Source: Xylocopilactobacillus apicola
GTDB lineage: Bacteria > Bacillota > Bacilli > Lactobacillales > Lactobacillaceae
Length of the DNA: 64,000 bases
Assembly: GCF_033095985.1 (NCBI RefSeq)
Contig: NZ_AP026802.1
Span: forward strand, 248,001-312,000
Direction of reading: 5' to 3'
Below, piece after piece: positions 34,483 through 42,362 of this stretch. The position numbers and the translations under genes are program-made. Position 1 is the first letter of the stretch; each line of letters begins with the position of its first letter. The notes under the pieces were generated by a model. The model was not told where the DNA came from. It did not search any database and was given only the letters and a program-made list of their open reading frames with translations.

Positions 34483-35093
34483 AATTAAAACCGGAAACAA
34501 GTCGTAAATTTATTAGCATCTTCTCTGTCGTAGCCATTTTGCTGACAATAGTTTTGACAATTTGGGCTTTGAAGACCGGAATTTTTACCGATAAGAAAAA
34601 AATGATTGCGCTTTTGGGACACCATGAAGTGGTCAAAGTGCTGGTATTTATTTTTCTGCAAATCTTTCAAGTGGTTGTGCCAATTATTCCTGGTGGCATT
34701 ACCCTGGGAGTTGGCGTTTTGGTTTTTGGACCTTTTTGGGGGTTTGTCTACAACTACCTTAGTATTTGCCTGGGTTCACTAATTAATTTTTATTTGGCCC
34801 GCCGTTTTGGTAAAAGGTTTATTCAATATGTGGCTAAGCCTGAAACTTATGAGAAGTACGAGAATATGGCAAATAAGAATAATCGTTTTCTTTGGTTTTT
34901 TGCTGCCATGATTGCTGCGCCGTTTGCCCCTGATGATATTTTGTGCCTTGTTGCGGGTTTAACGGAGATGACTTACCGTCAGTTCATTATTGTAATTCTG
35001 ATTTGTAAGATTCCATCAATTATCTCATATAGTTTTGTTTTGGTTTTTGGTGGAGATTTCTTGGGGAAAATATTGCGAAGTTGGCATCATTAA
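34479..35093 (+). CDS. TVP38/TMEM64-family (VTT domain) membrane protein
   Basis: A 204-residue protein with about five or six membrane segments and the VTT/SNARE-associated domain: GGITLGVGVLVFGPFWGFVYNY, then GSLINFYLARRFGKRF and APFAPDDILCLVAGLTEM. Family members are DedA-related and are thought to move lipids or act in membrane maintenance. Translationally coupled to the DUF1189 gene (ATGA). Confidence 0.85.
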   Translation: MKLKPETSRKFISIFSVVAILLTIVLTIWALKTGIFTDKKKMIALLGHHEVVKVLVFIFLQIFQVVVPIIPGGITLGVGVLVFGPFWGFVYNYLSICLGSLINFYLARRFGKRFIQYVAKPETYEKYENMANKNNRFLWFFAAMIAAPFAPDDILCLVAGLTEMTYRQFIIVILICKIPSIISYSFVLVFGGDFLGKILRSWHH

Positions 35094-35209
35094 ATTGGAT
35101 CAAAATCAATATTGATAAAAAATTTACTCGTAGAATGCAAATTTTTTGGAAAAATATCCTCTATACTAGGGATAGTGAAAAGTTAAGTTAAAAAGAGGGA
35201 GTAATAATT

Positions 35210-35482
35210 TTGAGAGGGGAGCAGGAAAATATAATACGGGCCAAACACTTGTTTTCTATTTATCAGAAATTAAAACGTGCCATTGATCGTATTAAACTAA
35301 ATAGCCCAGGAATTAAATTAGATCAGGTGATGCCCGATTTACTAATGGCAGAACAAGAAATTATAAAAGAGTACGATGAAATTTATTTGCTTTTACAAGT
35401 TAGGTTCCTAATGAATTGTGAAGACTTTGAAGAACTTGATTTGCAGTATATCGATCTTGATGACTTAGGGGATAATAAATAG
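35210..35482 (+). CDS. Small acidic protein of unknown function
   Basis: A 90-residue soluble protein, mostly helical with an acidic C-terminus (FEELDLQYIDLDDLGDNK). The TTG start has GAGGGAG about nine bases upstream, and a TATACT -10-like box lies near 35162. A terminator follows. No known domain seen; it is a single-gene unit. Confidence 0.6.
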   Translation: MRGEQENIIRAKHLFSIYQKLKRAIDRIKLNSPGIKLDQVMPDLLMAEQEIIKEYDEIYLLLQVRFLMNCEDFEELDLQYIDLDDLGDNK

Positions 35483-35513
35483 AAGATATAATGGTTATTT
35501 ATGAAACCGGTTC

Positions 35514-35536
35514 ATATTAATGAACGGGCTTTTTTG
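35514..35536 (+). terminator. Intrinsic terminator
   Basis: CCGGTTCAT/ATGAACGGG (one mismatch) with loop ATTA, followed by CTTTTTT. Confidence 0.7.
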
Positions 35537-35607
35537 CTGTCTAAAATATCAAAATTTTAATTATGATTTTTTTGAATGAAAAAATTCATCTGTTAGGAAA
35601 ACTTTCA

Positions 35608-35636
35608 TTGACATGTATAAGGCATTTCCATACAAT
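35608..35636 (+). promoter_or_regulatory. Promoter of the first binding-protein gene
   Basis: TTGACA (35608-35613), 17 bp, TACAAT (35631-35636). The 13 bases TTGACATGTATAA are repeated at the promoter of the second binding-protein gene, which suggests a shared regulator site or duplication of the unit. Confidence 0.8.
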
Positions 35637-35672
35637 TAACCCTAACATTTTTTAACCTGGGAGGGTAATATG

Positions 35673-36863
35673 ATGAAAAAGAATGAAAAACAAGTAATTA
35701 TCATTATTGGATTTTGGGCGTTGTCAATGTTTTTTCTAGTCGGATGTGCGTCAAAGCCTAAATCTACAGGCAATTCGGCTCACGGCTCTAATGTATCGAT
35801 TGGAGTTAACTTAGAGTTAAGCGGCAATGCGGCAGCTTATGGCCAAGCAGCGCTTAAAGGAATCAATTACGCAAGTGAACAGATCAATGACGCGGGTGGG
35901 ATCAAAATTAATGGTCAGCGATTGCGTCTTAAATTAATTGTTAAAGACAACACGAGCAACAATTATCAAACTGCGATGAGCAATTCAAACCTCGCATCAA
36001 ATGCTAAAGTTTCAGCTATAATTGGACCTTGTGTGTCTGCTAACGTGGCAGCAGGCTTGCCAAAAGCAACGGAAGCATCAGTACCAGTTCTCACCTCCCA
36101 GGGAACCTCTGATACCTTAACTCTTAAAAGAGATGGATCGGTTCAGCCAGATGCATTTCGGGCCTGTTATACCGATAGTTATCAAGGAGTTATTTTGGCG
36201 CACTTTGCTGATCTCGATTTGAAGGCAGATACTGTGGCAATTTTAGGCGACAAGACCTCTGACTATTCGGCTGGTTTGATCAAAGCTTTTAAAGGTGCCT
36301 ACAAAGGAAAAATTGTCGATACCCAGTATTATCAGGCAGGCGATAAGGATTTTAGTGCAACTCTTACTAAATTAAAAACCGAAAAATTTAAAGCTCTGTT
36401 TGTGCCAGGTTACTATAATGAGGCCGGTTTGATCATCAAACAAGCGCGGCAACTTGGAATCAAAGCGGCAATTTTGGGACCCGACGGTTTCTCTGATGAC
36501 ACTTTATTCAAATTAGCGGGCAAGAAGAATTCTAATGACATTTATTACACTAATCACTTTGATTCGCTCGCAGCGGTCAATAACCGAGTAGAGCCATTTA
36601 TTAAATCATACAAACAAAAATTTCACGAAGAGCCTTCAGGTTTCACGGCTCTTGGATATGATGCAGTTTATATGATTAAAGCTGCAATGGAAAATAAGCA
36701 ATCGACTAATTCGATTAAAGTTGCACAGGGCTTAGCTAATTTGAAAGATTTCCAGGGTGTGACTGGCAATATGACAATGGATCGTTTTCATAATCCCAAA
36801 AAAGACGTCATTGTGGTGAAATATGATCACGGGGTAAAAGTTTCGGCTAAGGCAGTCAAATAG
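35673..36863 (+). CDS. Branched-chain amino acid-type ABC binding lipoprotein, copy 1
   Basis: A 396-residue substrate-binding protein of the LivJ (type I periplasmic-binding) family. Lipobox FLVGC; mature part with VSIGVNLELSGNAAAYGQ, KLIVKDNTSNNYQTA and FKALFVPGYYNEAGLIIKQA. ATG 35673 is seven bases after GGGAGGG; ATG 35670 is equally possible. It has its own promoter and terminator. The second copy downstream is very similar, so this is a recent duplication, perhaps with different ligand range. Substrate Leu/Ile/Val is from family knowledge. Confidence 0.88.
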   Translation: MKKNEKQVIIIIGFWALSMFFLVGCASKPKSTGNSAHGSNVSIGVNLELSGNAAAYGQAALKGINYASEQINDAGGIKINGQRLRLKLIVKDNTSNNYQTAMSNSNLASNAKVSAIIGPCVSANVAAGLPKATEASVPVLTSQGTSDTLTLKRDGSVQPDAFRACYTDSYQGVILAHFADLDLKADTVAILGDKTSDYSAGLIKAFKGAYKGKIVDTQYYQAGDKDFSATLTKLKTEKFKALFVPGYYNEAGLIIKQARQLGIKAAILGPDGFSDDTLFKLAGKKNSNDIYYTNHFDSLAAVNNRVEPFIKSYKQKFHEEPSGFTALGYDAVYMIKAAMENKQSTNSIKVAQGLANLKDFQGVTGNMTMDRFHNPKKDVIVVKYDHGVKVSAKAVK

Positions 36864-36891
36864 AATCATCTTTGATTTTTATGCATAATAT

Positions 36892-36929
36892 TCAGCGAAA
36901 GTGTTTGAACTTCTCGCTGTTTTTTTATA
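36892..36929 (+). terminator. Terminator between the two binding-protein genes
   Basis: CAGCGAAAGT pairs with ACTTCTCGCTG with one bulged base, followed by a run of Ts. Confidence 0.75.
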
Positions 36930-36937
36930 AATATTAT

Positions 36938-36966
36938 TTGACATGTATAAATAGTTTACGTAGAAT
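36938..36966 (+). promoter_or_regulatory. Promoter of the liv operon (second binding-protein gene)
   Basis: TTGACA (36938-36943), 17 bp, TAGAAT (36961-36966); shares TTGACATGTATAA with the upstream copy. Confidence 0.8.
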
Positions 36967-37005
36967 AGAGCCTAATACTTTTAAATGAAAGGCGGAGAAA
37001 ATTTT

Positions 37006-38193
37006 ATGAAACGAGTGAAGCAACTTGCAGCGATGATCGGTTTATTTTCGCTAATGGCAATTGTTTTGTCAGGTTGTGCTGCCAAAGCCAAGGCGACGGG
37101 GAATGATTCGAAAGGTTCAGAGGTCTTGGTTGGTGTGAACATTGAGCTTAGTGGTAGCGCAGCTTCTTATGGTCAAGCAACTCTTAAGGGGATCAATTAT
37201 GCTGCTGAACAAATTAATGACTCTGGCGGAATTAAGGTTAATGGCAAGCAGATGAAGTTGAAATTAATTACAAAAGACGATACTAGTAATAATTATCAAA
37301 CTGCAATGGCATCCTCTAACTTGGCTTCAAGCGCTAAAGTTTCGGCGATTGTTGGCCCTTGTGTTTCTGCTAGTTTTGCAGCAGCTTTGCCAAAAGCTAC
37401 TGAAGCGGCAGTCCCGACGGTTGCACCTGCAGGAACAGCTGACACTTTAACCCAAAAAAAAGATGGCTCAGTTCAGCCTGATGCTTTTCGAACTTGTTAT
37501 ACAGACAGTTATCAAGGCGTAATTCTTGCACATTATGCTTACAACGATTTGAAAGCTGACACAGTGGCAATCCTTGGGGATAAAACTTCTGATTATTCAG
37601 CAGGTTTAATTAAAGCTTTCAAAGGTGCATATAAAGGCAAGATTGTAGATACTCAGTATTATCAAGCTGGGGATAAGGATTTTAATGCAACGATTACTAA
37701 ACTGAAAAATGAGAAGTTTAAAGCATTGTTTGTTCCTGGGTACTATAACGAAGCTGGTTTGATTATCAAGCAAGCACGTCAAGCAGGCATCAAAGCGGCG
37801 ATTTTAGGGCCGGATGGTTTCTCAGATGACACATTATTTAAACTAGCAGGCAAGGAAAATGTAACTGATGTATATTATACAAATCATTTCGATGCAACAG
37901 CACCAGCTAATGATAAAGTTCGTCCTTTTGTTAATTCATACAAAAAGAAGTTTAAAGAAGAACCTTCAGGCTTTACTGCTTTAGGATATGACGCAGTATT
38001 TATGATTAAAGAAGCGATGGAAAAACGTCAGTCAACTAATTCAATTGAAGTTGCCAAAGGGCTTGCTGAGTTGAAAGATTTTGAAGGGGTGACTGGCACG
38101 ATGACAATGGATCGCCTTCATAATCCGAAAAAAGATGTCATTGTCGTGAAGTTTAATCACGGAGTTAAAGTATCAGCTAAAGCGGTACGATAA
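37006..38193 (+). CDS. livJ: Branched-chain amino acid-type ABC binding lipoprotein, copy 2 (LivJ)
   Basis: A 395-residue LivJ-type lipoprotein, lipobox VLSGC. ATG 37006 follows AAAGGCGGAG at eight bases; the in-frame ATG at 36985 lies before that site and is not used. It begins the operon with the permease, ATPase and CBS genes. Differences from copy 1 cluster in the region VPTVAPAGTADTLTQ (copy 1: VPVLTSQGTSDTLTL), which lies in the binding cleft of the family, so specificity could differ. Confidence 0.9.
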   Translation: MKRVKQLAAMIGLFSLMAIVLSGCAAKAKATGNDSKGSEVLVGVNIELSGSAASYGQATLKGINYAAEQINDSGGIKVNGKQMKLKLITKDDTSNNYQTAMASSNLASSAKVSAIVGPCVSASFAAALPKATEAAVPTVAPAGTADTLTQKKDGSVQPDAFRTCYTDSYQGVILAHYAYNDLKADTVAILGDKTSDYSAGLIKAFKGAYKGKIVDTQYYQAGDKDFNATITKLKNEKFKALFVPGYYNEAGLIIKQARQAGIKAAILGPDGFSDDTLFKLAGKENVTDVYYTNHFDATAPANDKVRPFVNSYKKKFKEEPSGFTALGYDAVFMIKEAMEKRQSTNSIEVAKGLAELKDFEGVTGTMTMDRLHNPKKDVIVVKFNHGVKVSAKAVR

Positions 38194-38208
38194 AAAGGGG
38201 GATTAAGC

Positions 38209-39093
38209 ATGCAGGTATTTATACAACAAATTTTTAATGGGATCTTTTTGGGGAGTATTTATGCCCTACTAGCCCTAGGTTATACGATGGTTTATGGAAT
38301 TATCGGATTGATCAATTTTGCGCATGGTGATGTTTACATGATTGGTGCATTTATTGGTTTTTATCTGATCACTTCATTGCATCTGAATTTCTGGGTTACT
38401 TTAATCTTGACGATGGCAGCTTGTGCGTTAATCGGAATGCTAATTGAATTTCTGGCTTATCGGCCTTTAAGGCATCATGGAGCTCCCAAGATTACTGCCT
38501 TGATTACTGCAATCGGGGTTTCGTTTCTATTAGAAAATGGAATGACTTTCCTTTTTGGAGGAGATTCTAGACCATTTCCGCAAGCAATTAAATTGGTGAC
38601 TTACCACATTGGATTTTTAGATGTTACTAATATTCAGATTTTAATTTTTGTCGTTGCGGTTGCGCTAATGATTGCCCTCCAGTTCATTGTTCAAAAAACC
38701 AAGATGGGTCGCGCAATGCGGGCTGTTTCCGTTGATACAGAAGCTGCGAGCATCGTCGGAATTAAAGTTGATCAGACGATTTCTTTTACTTTTGCAATTG
38801 GTTCAGCTCTCGCTGGGGCTGCTGGAGTCTTAATTGGACTTTACTATAACTCAATTGATCCATTAATGGGGATGACGCCTGGGATCAAAGCCTTTATCGC
38901 AGCAGTTGTGGGCGGAATCGGAGTAATTCCAGGAGCAGCCCTTGGTGGCTGGCTCATCGGCTTAATTGAGACGCTGACTTATTCAATCGGGATTTCTTCT
39001 TGGAAAGATGCTGCAGTTTATGCAGTTCTAATTCTCGTACTCTTAGTTCGTCCGACGGGGATATTCGGTAAAAAGGAAGGGGAGAAAGTCTAA
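38209..39093 (+). CDS. livH: Branched-chain amino acid ABC transporter permease LivH
   Basis: A 294-residue permease with about eight membrane segments; GIFLGSIYALLALGYTMVYG and INFAHGD at the start and GLYYNSIDPLMGMTPGIKAF near the end are typical of LivH. An AAAGGGGG site precedes the ATG. It ends on the first base of the next gene. Confidence 0.93.
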   Translation: MQVFIQQIFNGIFLGSIYALLALGYTMVYGIIGLINFAHGDVYMIGAFIGFYLITSLHLNFWVTLILTMAACALIGMLIEFLAYRPLRHHGAPKITALITAIGVSFLLENGMTFLFGGDSRPFPQAIKLVTYHIGFLDVTNIQILIFVVAVALMIALQFIVQKTKMGRAMRAVSVDTEAASIVGIKVDQTISFTFAIGSALAGAAGVLIGLYYNSIDPLMGMTPGIKAFIAAVVGGIGVIPGAALGGWLIGLIETLTYSIGISSWKDAAVYAVLILVLLVRPTGIFGKKEGEKV

Positions 39094-40052
39094 TGAAAAG
39101 AAATATCAGAGATCAACTCATTTGGCTTGCGATTGCAGTTGGCGGTTGGCTAGTCATTGACTTGTTAACCTTAGTTGGAATCATCAGTCCTTTTATTCTG
39201 ACCATAATTACTATGATTGAAATTAACGTAATTTTAGCAGTGAGCTTGAATTTAATCTTAGGTGTTTCCGGTCAATTCTCGCTTGGTCACGCTGGATTTA
39301 TGGCAATTGGTGCCTATGCTTCAGCAATTGTAGCTGAAAAGTCAAACAGCATTTGGGGATTTGCTTTAGGAATTTTAATTGGAATGGCGATTTCAGGCAT
39401 TATTGCCTTGATTGAAGGAATTCCGACTTTGCGTCTGCGCGGAGATTATCTAGCAATTGCAACACTTGGAGTTTCTGAAATTATTCGAATTACAATCAAT
39501 AATCTCGAAATTACCAACGGACCAAAAGGAATTTTCAACATCCCAGCGCAAGCAGATTGGTCGATTGTTTATATCTTTGCAGCAGTTATTACGATGGTAA
39601 TTGTTAATCTTGTGCATAGTAAGACTGGTCGGGCAATTCTTTCGGTCAGAGACAACGAAATTGCCGCTGCCTCTTTGGGGATTAATACCACTAAGTTTAA
39701 AGTAATTGCTTTTGTCGTAGGAGCAGTCGCTGCAAGCGTGGCAGGCAGTCTTTATGCTACTTACCTACAAAGCATCACTCCTAGTAACTTTTCTTTTATG
39801 CAGTCAATTTCAACACTGATTATTGTTGTTCTAGGTGGAGTTGGTAGTATTACTGGCTCGATTCTAGCGGCGGTAGTGCTTGGGTTTGTTGATATTATTT
39901 TGCAAAATTACGGAGCTTTGAGAATGGTACTCTATTCTTTGATGTTAATTGCATTTATGCTATTTCGACCATCTGGCTTCCTTGGAACTTGGGAATTTTC
40001 AATTTCGCGCCTGTTTTCGGCAAAAAATAAATCGCAAAAGGAGAGCAAGTGA
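39093..40052 (+). CDS. livM: Branched-chain amino acid ABC transporter permease LivM
   Basis: A 319-residue permease of the LivM type: LNLILGVSGQFSLGHAGFMA, IEGIPTLRLRGDYLAIATLG and GVGSITGSILAAVVLG are conserved landmarks. It overlaps livH by one base and livG by one base (ATG 40052 on its last base), showing coupled translation. Confidence 0.93.
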   Translation: MKRNIRDQLIWLAIAVGGWLVIDLLTLVGIISPFILTIITMIEINVILAVSLNLILGVSGQFSLGHAGFMAIGAYASAIVAEKSNSIWGFALGILIGMAISGIIALIEGIPTLRLRGDYLAIATLGVSEIIRITINNLEITNGPKGIFNIPAQADWSIVYIFAAVITMVIVNLVHSKTGRAILSVRDNEIAAASLGINTTKFKVIAFVVGAVAASVAGSLYATYLQSITPSNFSFMQSISTLIIVVLGGVGSITGSILAAVVLGFVDIILQNYGALRMVLYSLMLIAFMLFRPSGFLGTWEFSISRLFSAKNKSQKESK

Positions 40053-40843
40053 TGGCAGAATTACTACAAGTAGAGGATTTAACGAAGAATTTTGGCGGCT
40101 TGACAGCAGTTAGTGATGTTTCACTTCACGTCGACGAAGGAGAATTGATTGCTTTGATTGGTCCTAACGGCGCAGGCAAAACAACGATTTTTAACTTGCT
40201 CACTGGCGTAAACGTTCCAAGTAGCGGCACAATCAAACTAAAAGTTGATGGCAAAATGGAACTGTTGAATGGTAAATCAGTCCACCGGATTGCTGATCTT
40301 GGGATGGCGCGGACTTTTCAAAATATCCGCTTGTTTGATCAGTTAACAGTTCTTGATAACGTAATGGTTGGCATGACAAGTAAAAAACACGAAGGAATGT
40401 TAGCCGAAGTTTTACGCTTGCCTAGTTTTTACCGTTCGGAAAATGAAATGTATCAAGAGGCAATGAAATTACTTGCGCTATTTAAAATGGAAGAATACGC
40501 CGATCAAAAAGCAAGCAATTTGGCTTATGGTGAACAGCGAAGACTAGAGATTGCCAGAGCGCTTGCTACAAAGCCGAATCTTTTGTTTTTAGATGAACCG
40601 GCAGCTGGGATGAATCCGAATGAAACGGCAGATCTAACTCAAACTATTCAGATGATCCAAAAAGAATTCAATTTAGCAGTAGTTTTGATTGAACATGATA
40701 TGAACTTGGTTATGGAACTGGCAAAAAGAATCTATGTTTTGGAGTACGGCAAATTGATTGCAGAAGGAACTCCGGCAGAAATTCAAAATAACGAAGAAGT
40801 AATTCGGGCATACCTAGGAGGTGACGACGATGTCTTTGCTTGA
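40052..40843 (+). CDS. livG: Branched-chain amino acid ABC transporter ATPase LivG
   Basis: A 263-residue ATPase: Walker A GPNGAGKTT, LivG-type GMARTFQNIRLF, signature-like LAYGEQRRLEIARAL, Walker B LLFLDEPAAGMNP and switch His VLIEHDM. The start ATG (40052) lies six bases after AAGGAGAG; a GTG three bases earlier is less likely. Confidence 0.93.
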   Translation: MAELLQVEDLTKNFGGLTAVSDVSLHVDEGELIALIGPNGAGKTTIFNLLTGVNVPSSGTIKLKVDGKMELLNGKSVHRIADLGMARTFQNIRLFDQLTVLDNVMVGMTSKKHEGMLAEVLRLPSFYRSENEMYQEAMKLLALFKMEEYADQKASNLAYGEQRRLEIARALATKPNLLFLDEPAAGMNPNETADLTQTIQMIQKEFNLAVVLIEHDMNLVMELAKRIYVLEYGKLIAEGTPAEIQNNEEVIRAYLGGDDDVFA

Positions 40844-41540
40844 AGTTAAGGACCTTTCGGTTTCCTATGGTGCAATTAAAGCAGTTACGGATGTTAACTT
40901 CTATGTTAACGAAGGAGAGATTGTTTCTTTGATCGGAGCAAACGGAGCTGGTAAATCAACAACTCTTTTGACAATATCTGGTTTAATTAAAGCGCAATCG
41001 GGTCAGATATCATTTGCAGGCAATGATTTATTTAAACAAATGCCTTCACAGATTGTGGCAAATGGAATTTCTCAAGTTCCAGAAGGACGCCACGTTTTTC
41101 CTGGCTTGAGCGTACTTGAAAATTTACAGATGGGTGCATTTTTAAGACATGACCGAGAAGAAATTCACGCTGATTACGAGAAAATTTTCGAACATTTTCC
41201 AGTGTTAAAAGAACGTCGGAATCAAGATGCTGCTACTCTTTCGGGGGGAGAACAGCAAATGTTGGCAATGGGTCGAGCAATGATGGCACGTCCTAAGCTG
41301 CTTTTACTCGATGAGCCTTCAATGGGGCTGGCGCCTTTGTTCATTAAAGAAATTTTTCGAATTATTCAACAAATCCAAAAAGAAGGAACAACAGTCCTTT
41401 TGATCGAACAAAACGCTAGAACTGCTTTGGCAATTGCAGATCGAGGCTACGTGTTGGAAACTGGCAAGATCACCATGACTGGAACTGGAACTGAGTTGTT
41501 GAATGATCCACAAGTGAAAAAAGCATATTTAGGAGGGTAA
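40830..41540 (+). CDS. livF: Branched-chain amino acid ABC transporter ATPase LivF
   Basis: A 236-residue ATPase: Walker A GANGAGKST, VPEGRHVFPGLSVLENL characteristic of LivF, signature LSGGEQQMLAMGRAM, Walker B LLLLDEPSMGLAP. ATG 40830 follows GGAGGTGA at five bases and overlaps the end of livG by 14 bases; GTG 40821 is an alternative without good spacing. Confidence 0.93.
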   Translation: MSLLEVKDLSVSYGAIKAVTDVNFYVNEGEIVSLIGANGAGKSTTLLTISGLIKAQSGQISFAGNDLFKQMPSQIVANGISQVPEGRHVFPGLSVLENLQMGAFLRHDREEIHADYEKIFEHFPVLKERRNQDAATLSGGEQQMLAMGRAMMARPKLLLLDEPSMGLAPLFIKEIFRIIQQIQKEGTTVLLIEQNARTALAIADRGYVLETGKITMTGTGTELLNDPQVKKAYLGG

Positions 41541-41541
41541 A

Positions 41542-42186
41542 ATGGCGGTTACTGATTATATGAGTAAGGATTTGATAACGATCACCCCTGACGAACATAT
41601 CAATAAAGCATTAGATATTATGAAAGGGCATCAAATCAATCAAATTCCGGTTTTAAAAGAAGGAAAACTAAAAGGGTTGATTACGAGAGAAGATATCGCA
41701 GCAGCAATGCCTTCCACGTCAACGAGCCTGAGTGTTTATGAGGTTAGTTACCTTATTAGTAAGGCACAAATTTCTGATGTAATGGAGAAAAATGTTGCAA
41801 CAATTTCATCTCAGGCCCAGCTTGAAGATGCTGTTAAAATTCTTAGAGATCAAAACATCAACGTTTTGGTAGTTGTTGATAACGAAGCAGTCAAAGGGAT
41901 TCTGACCAAAAATGATATTTTTGATGCTTTTTTGCAAATTGCAGGTTACGACTTACTTGATAGTCTCTTTCTTCGAGTTAAAGTGGTCAAAGACGATAAG
42001 GGAGTGATTGCTCATCTGGGTTCGGTTTTGGCTGAAAATGATTTTTCAATTTTGAACTTAGTAGTTTTGCGCCATCCAAGTGAGCGCGTTTTAGAATTAC
42101 ATGTCAAAGGACAAGATGTACCTAAATTAACAGCGGCCTTAACAAGCGAAGGTTTTGACCTGGAAGAAATTCATGCGGTCGGGTAG
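41542..42186 (+). CDS. CBS-pair protein with C-terminal ACT domain (AcuB-like)
   Basis: A 214-residue cytoplasmic protein: two CBS motifs (about 3-60 and 77-130; YMSKDLITITPDEHINKALD and VMEKNVATISSQAQLEDAVK), then an ACT-like domain (about 142-212). CBS pairs bind adenine nucleotides and ACT domains bind amino acids, so it could sense energy state and branched-chain amino acid level for the transporter. It starts one base after livF and closes the operon. Regulation of LivG/LivF is inference. Confidence 0.85.
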   Translation: MAVTDYMSKDLITITPDEHINKALDIMKGHQINQIPVLKEGKLKGLITREDIAAAMPSTSTSLSVYEVSYLISKAQISDVMEKNVATISSQAQLEDAVKILRDQNINVLVVVDNEAVKGILTKNDIFDAFLQIAGYDLLDSLFLRVKVVKDDKGVIAHLGSVLAENDFSILNLVVLRHPSERVLELHVKGQDVPKLTAALTSEGFDLEEIHAVG

Positions 42187-42228
42187 TTAAAACTTTATTG
42201 AAAATTATATATTTGAATGTAGCGATCA

Positions 42229-42262
42229 CTAAAAAGTCAGTTGAACTGGCTTTTTCTTTTGG
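42229..42262 (+). terminator. Terminator of the liv operon
   Basis: AAAAAGTCAGTT and AACTGGCTTTTT form a stem with a short loop, followed by further Ts. Confidence 0.75.
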
Positions 42263-42362
42263 TAAGTTCGGTTTTTTACGTCTTTTTTTCTCGATTGTGA
42301 AAAAAAAATTTCTGGAGAACCGTTATAATTAACTTAGATATTTTTGAATGGAGAGGAGTATC

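Noticed and set aside
37006-38193. Two liv binding-protein genes as an assembly artefact
   Set aside because: They differ at many codons, especially synonymous ones, and each has its own distinct flanks, so they are real paralogues.
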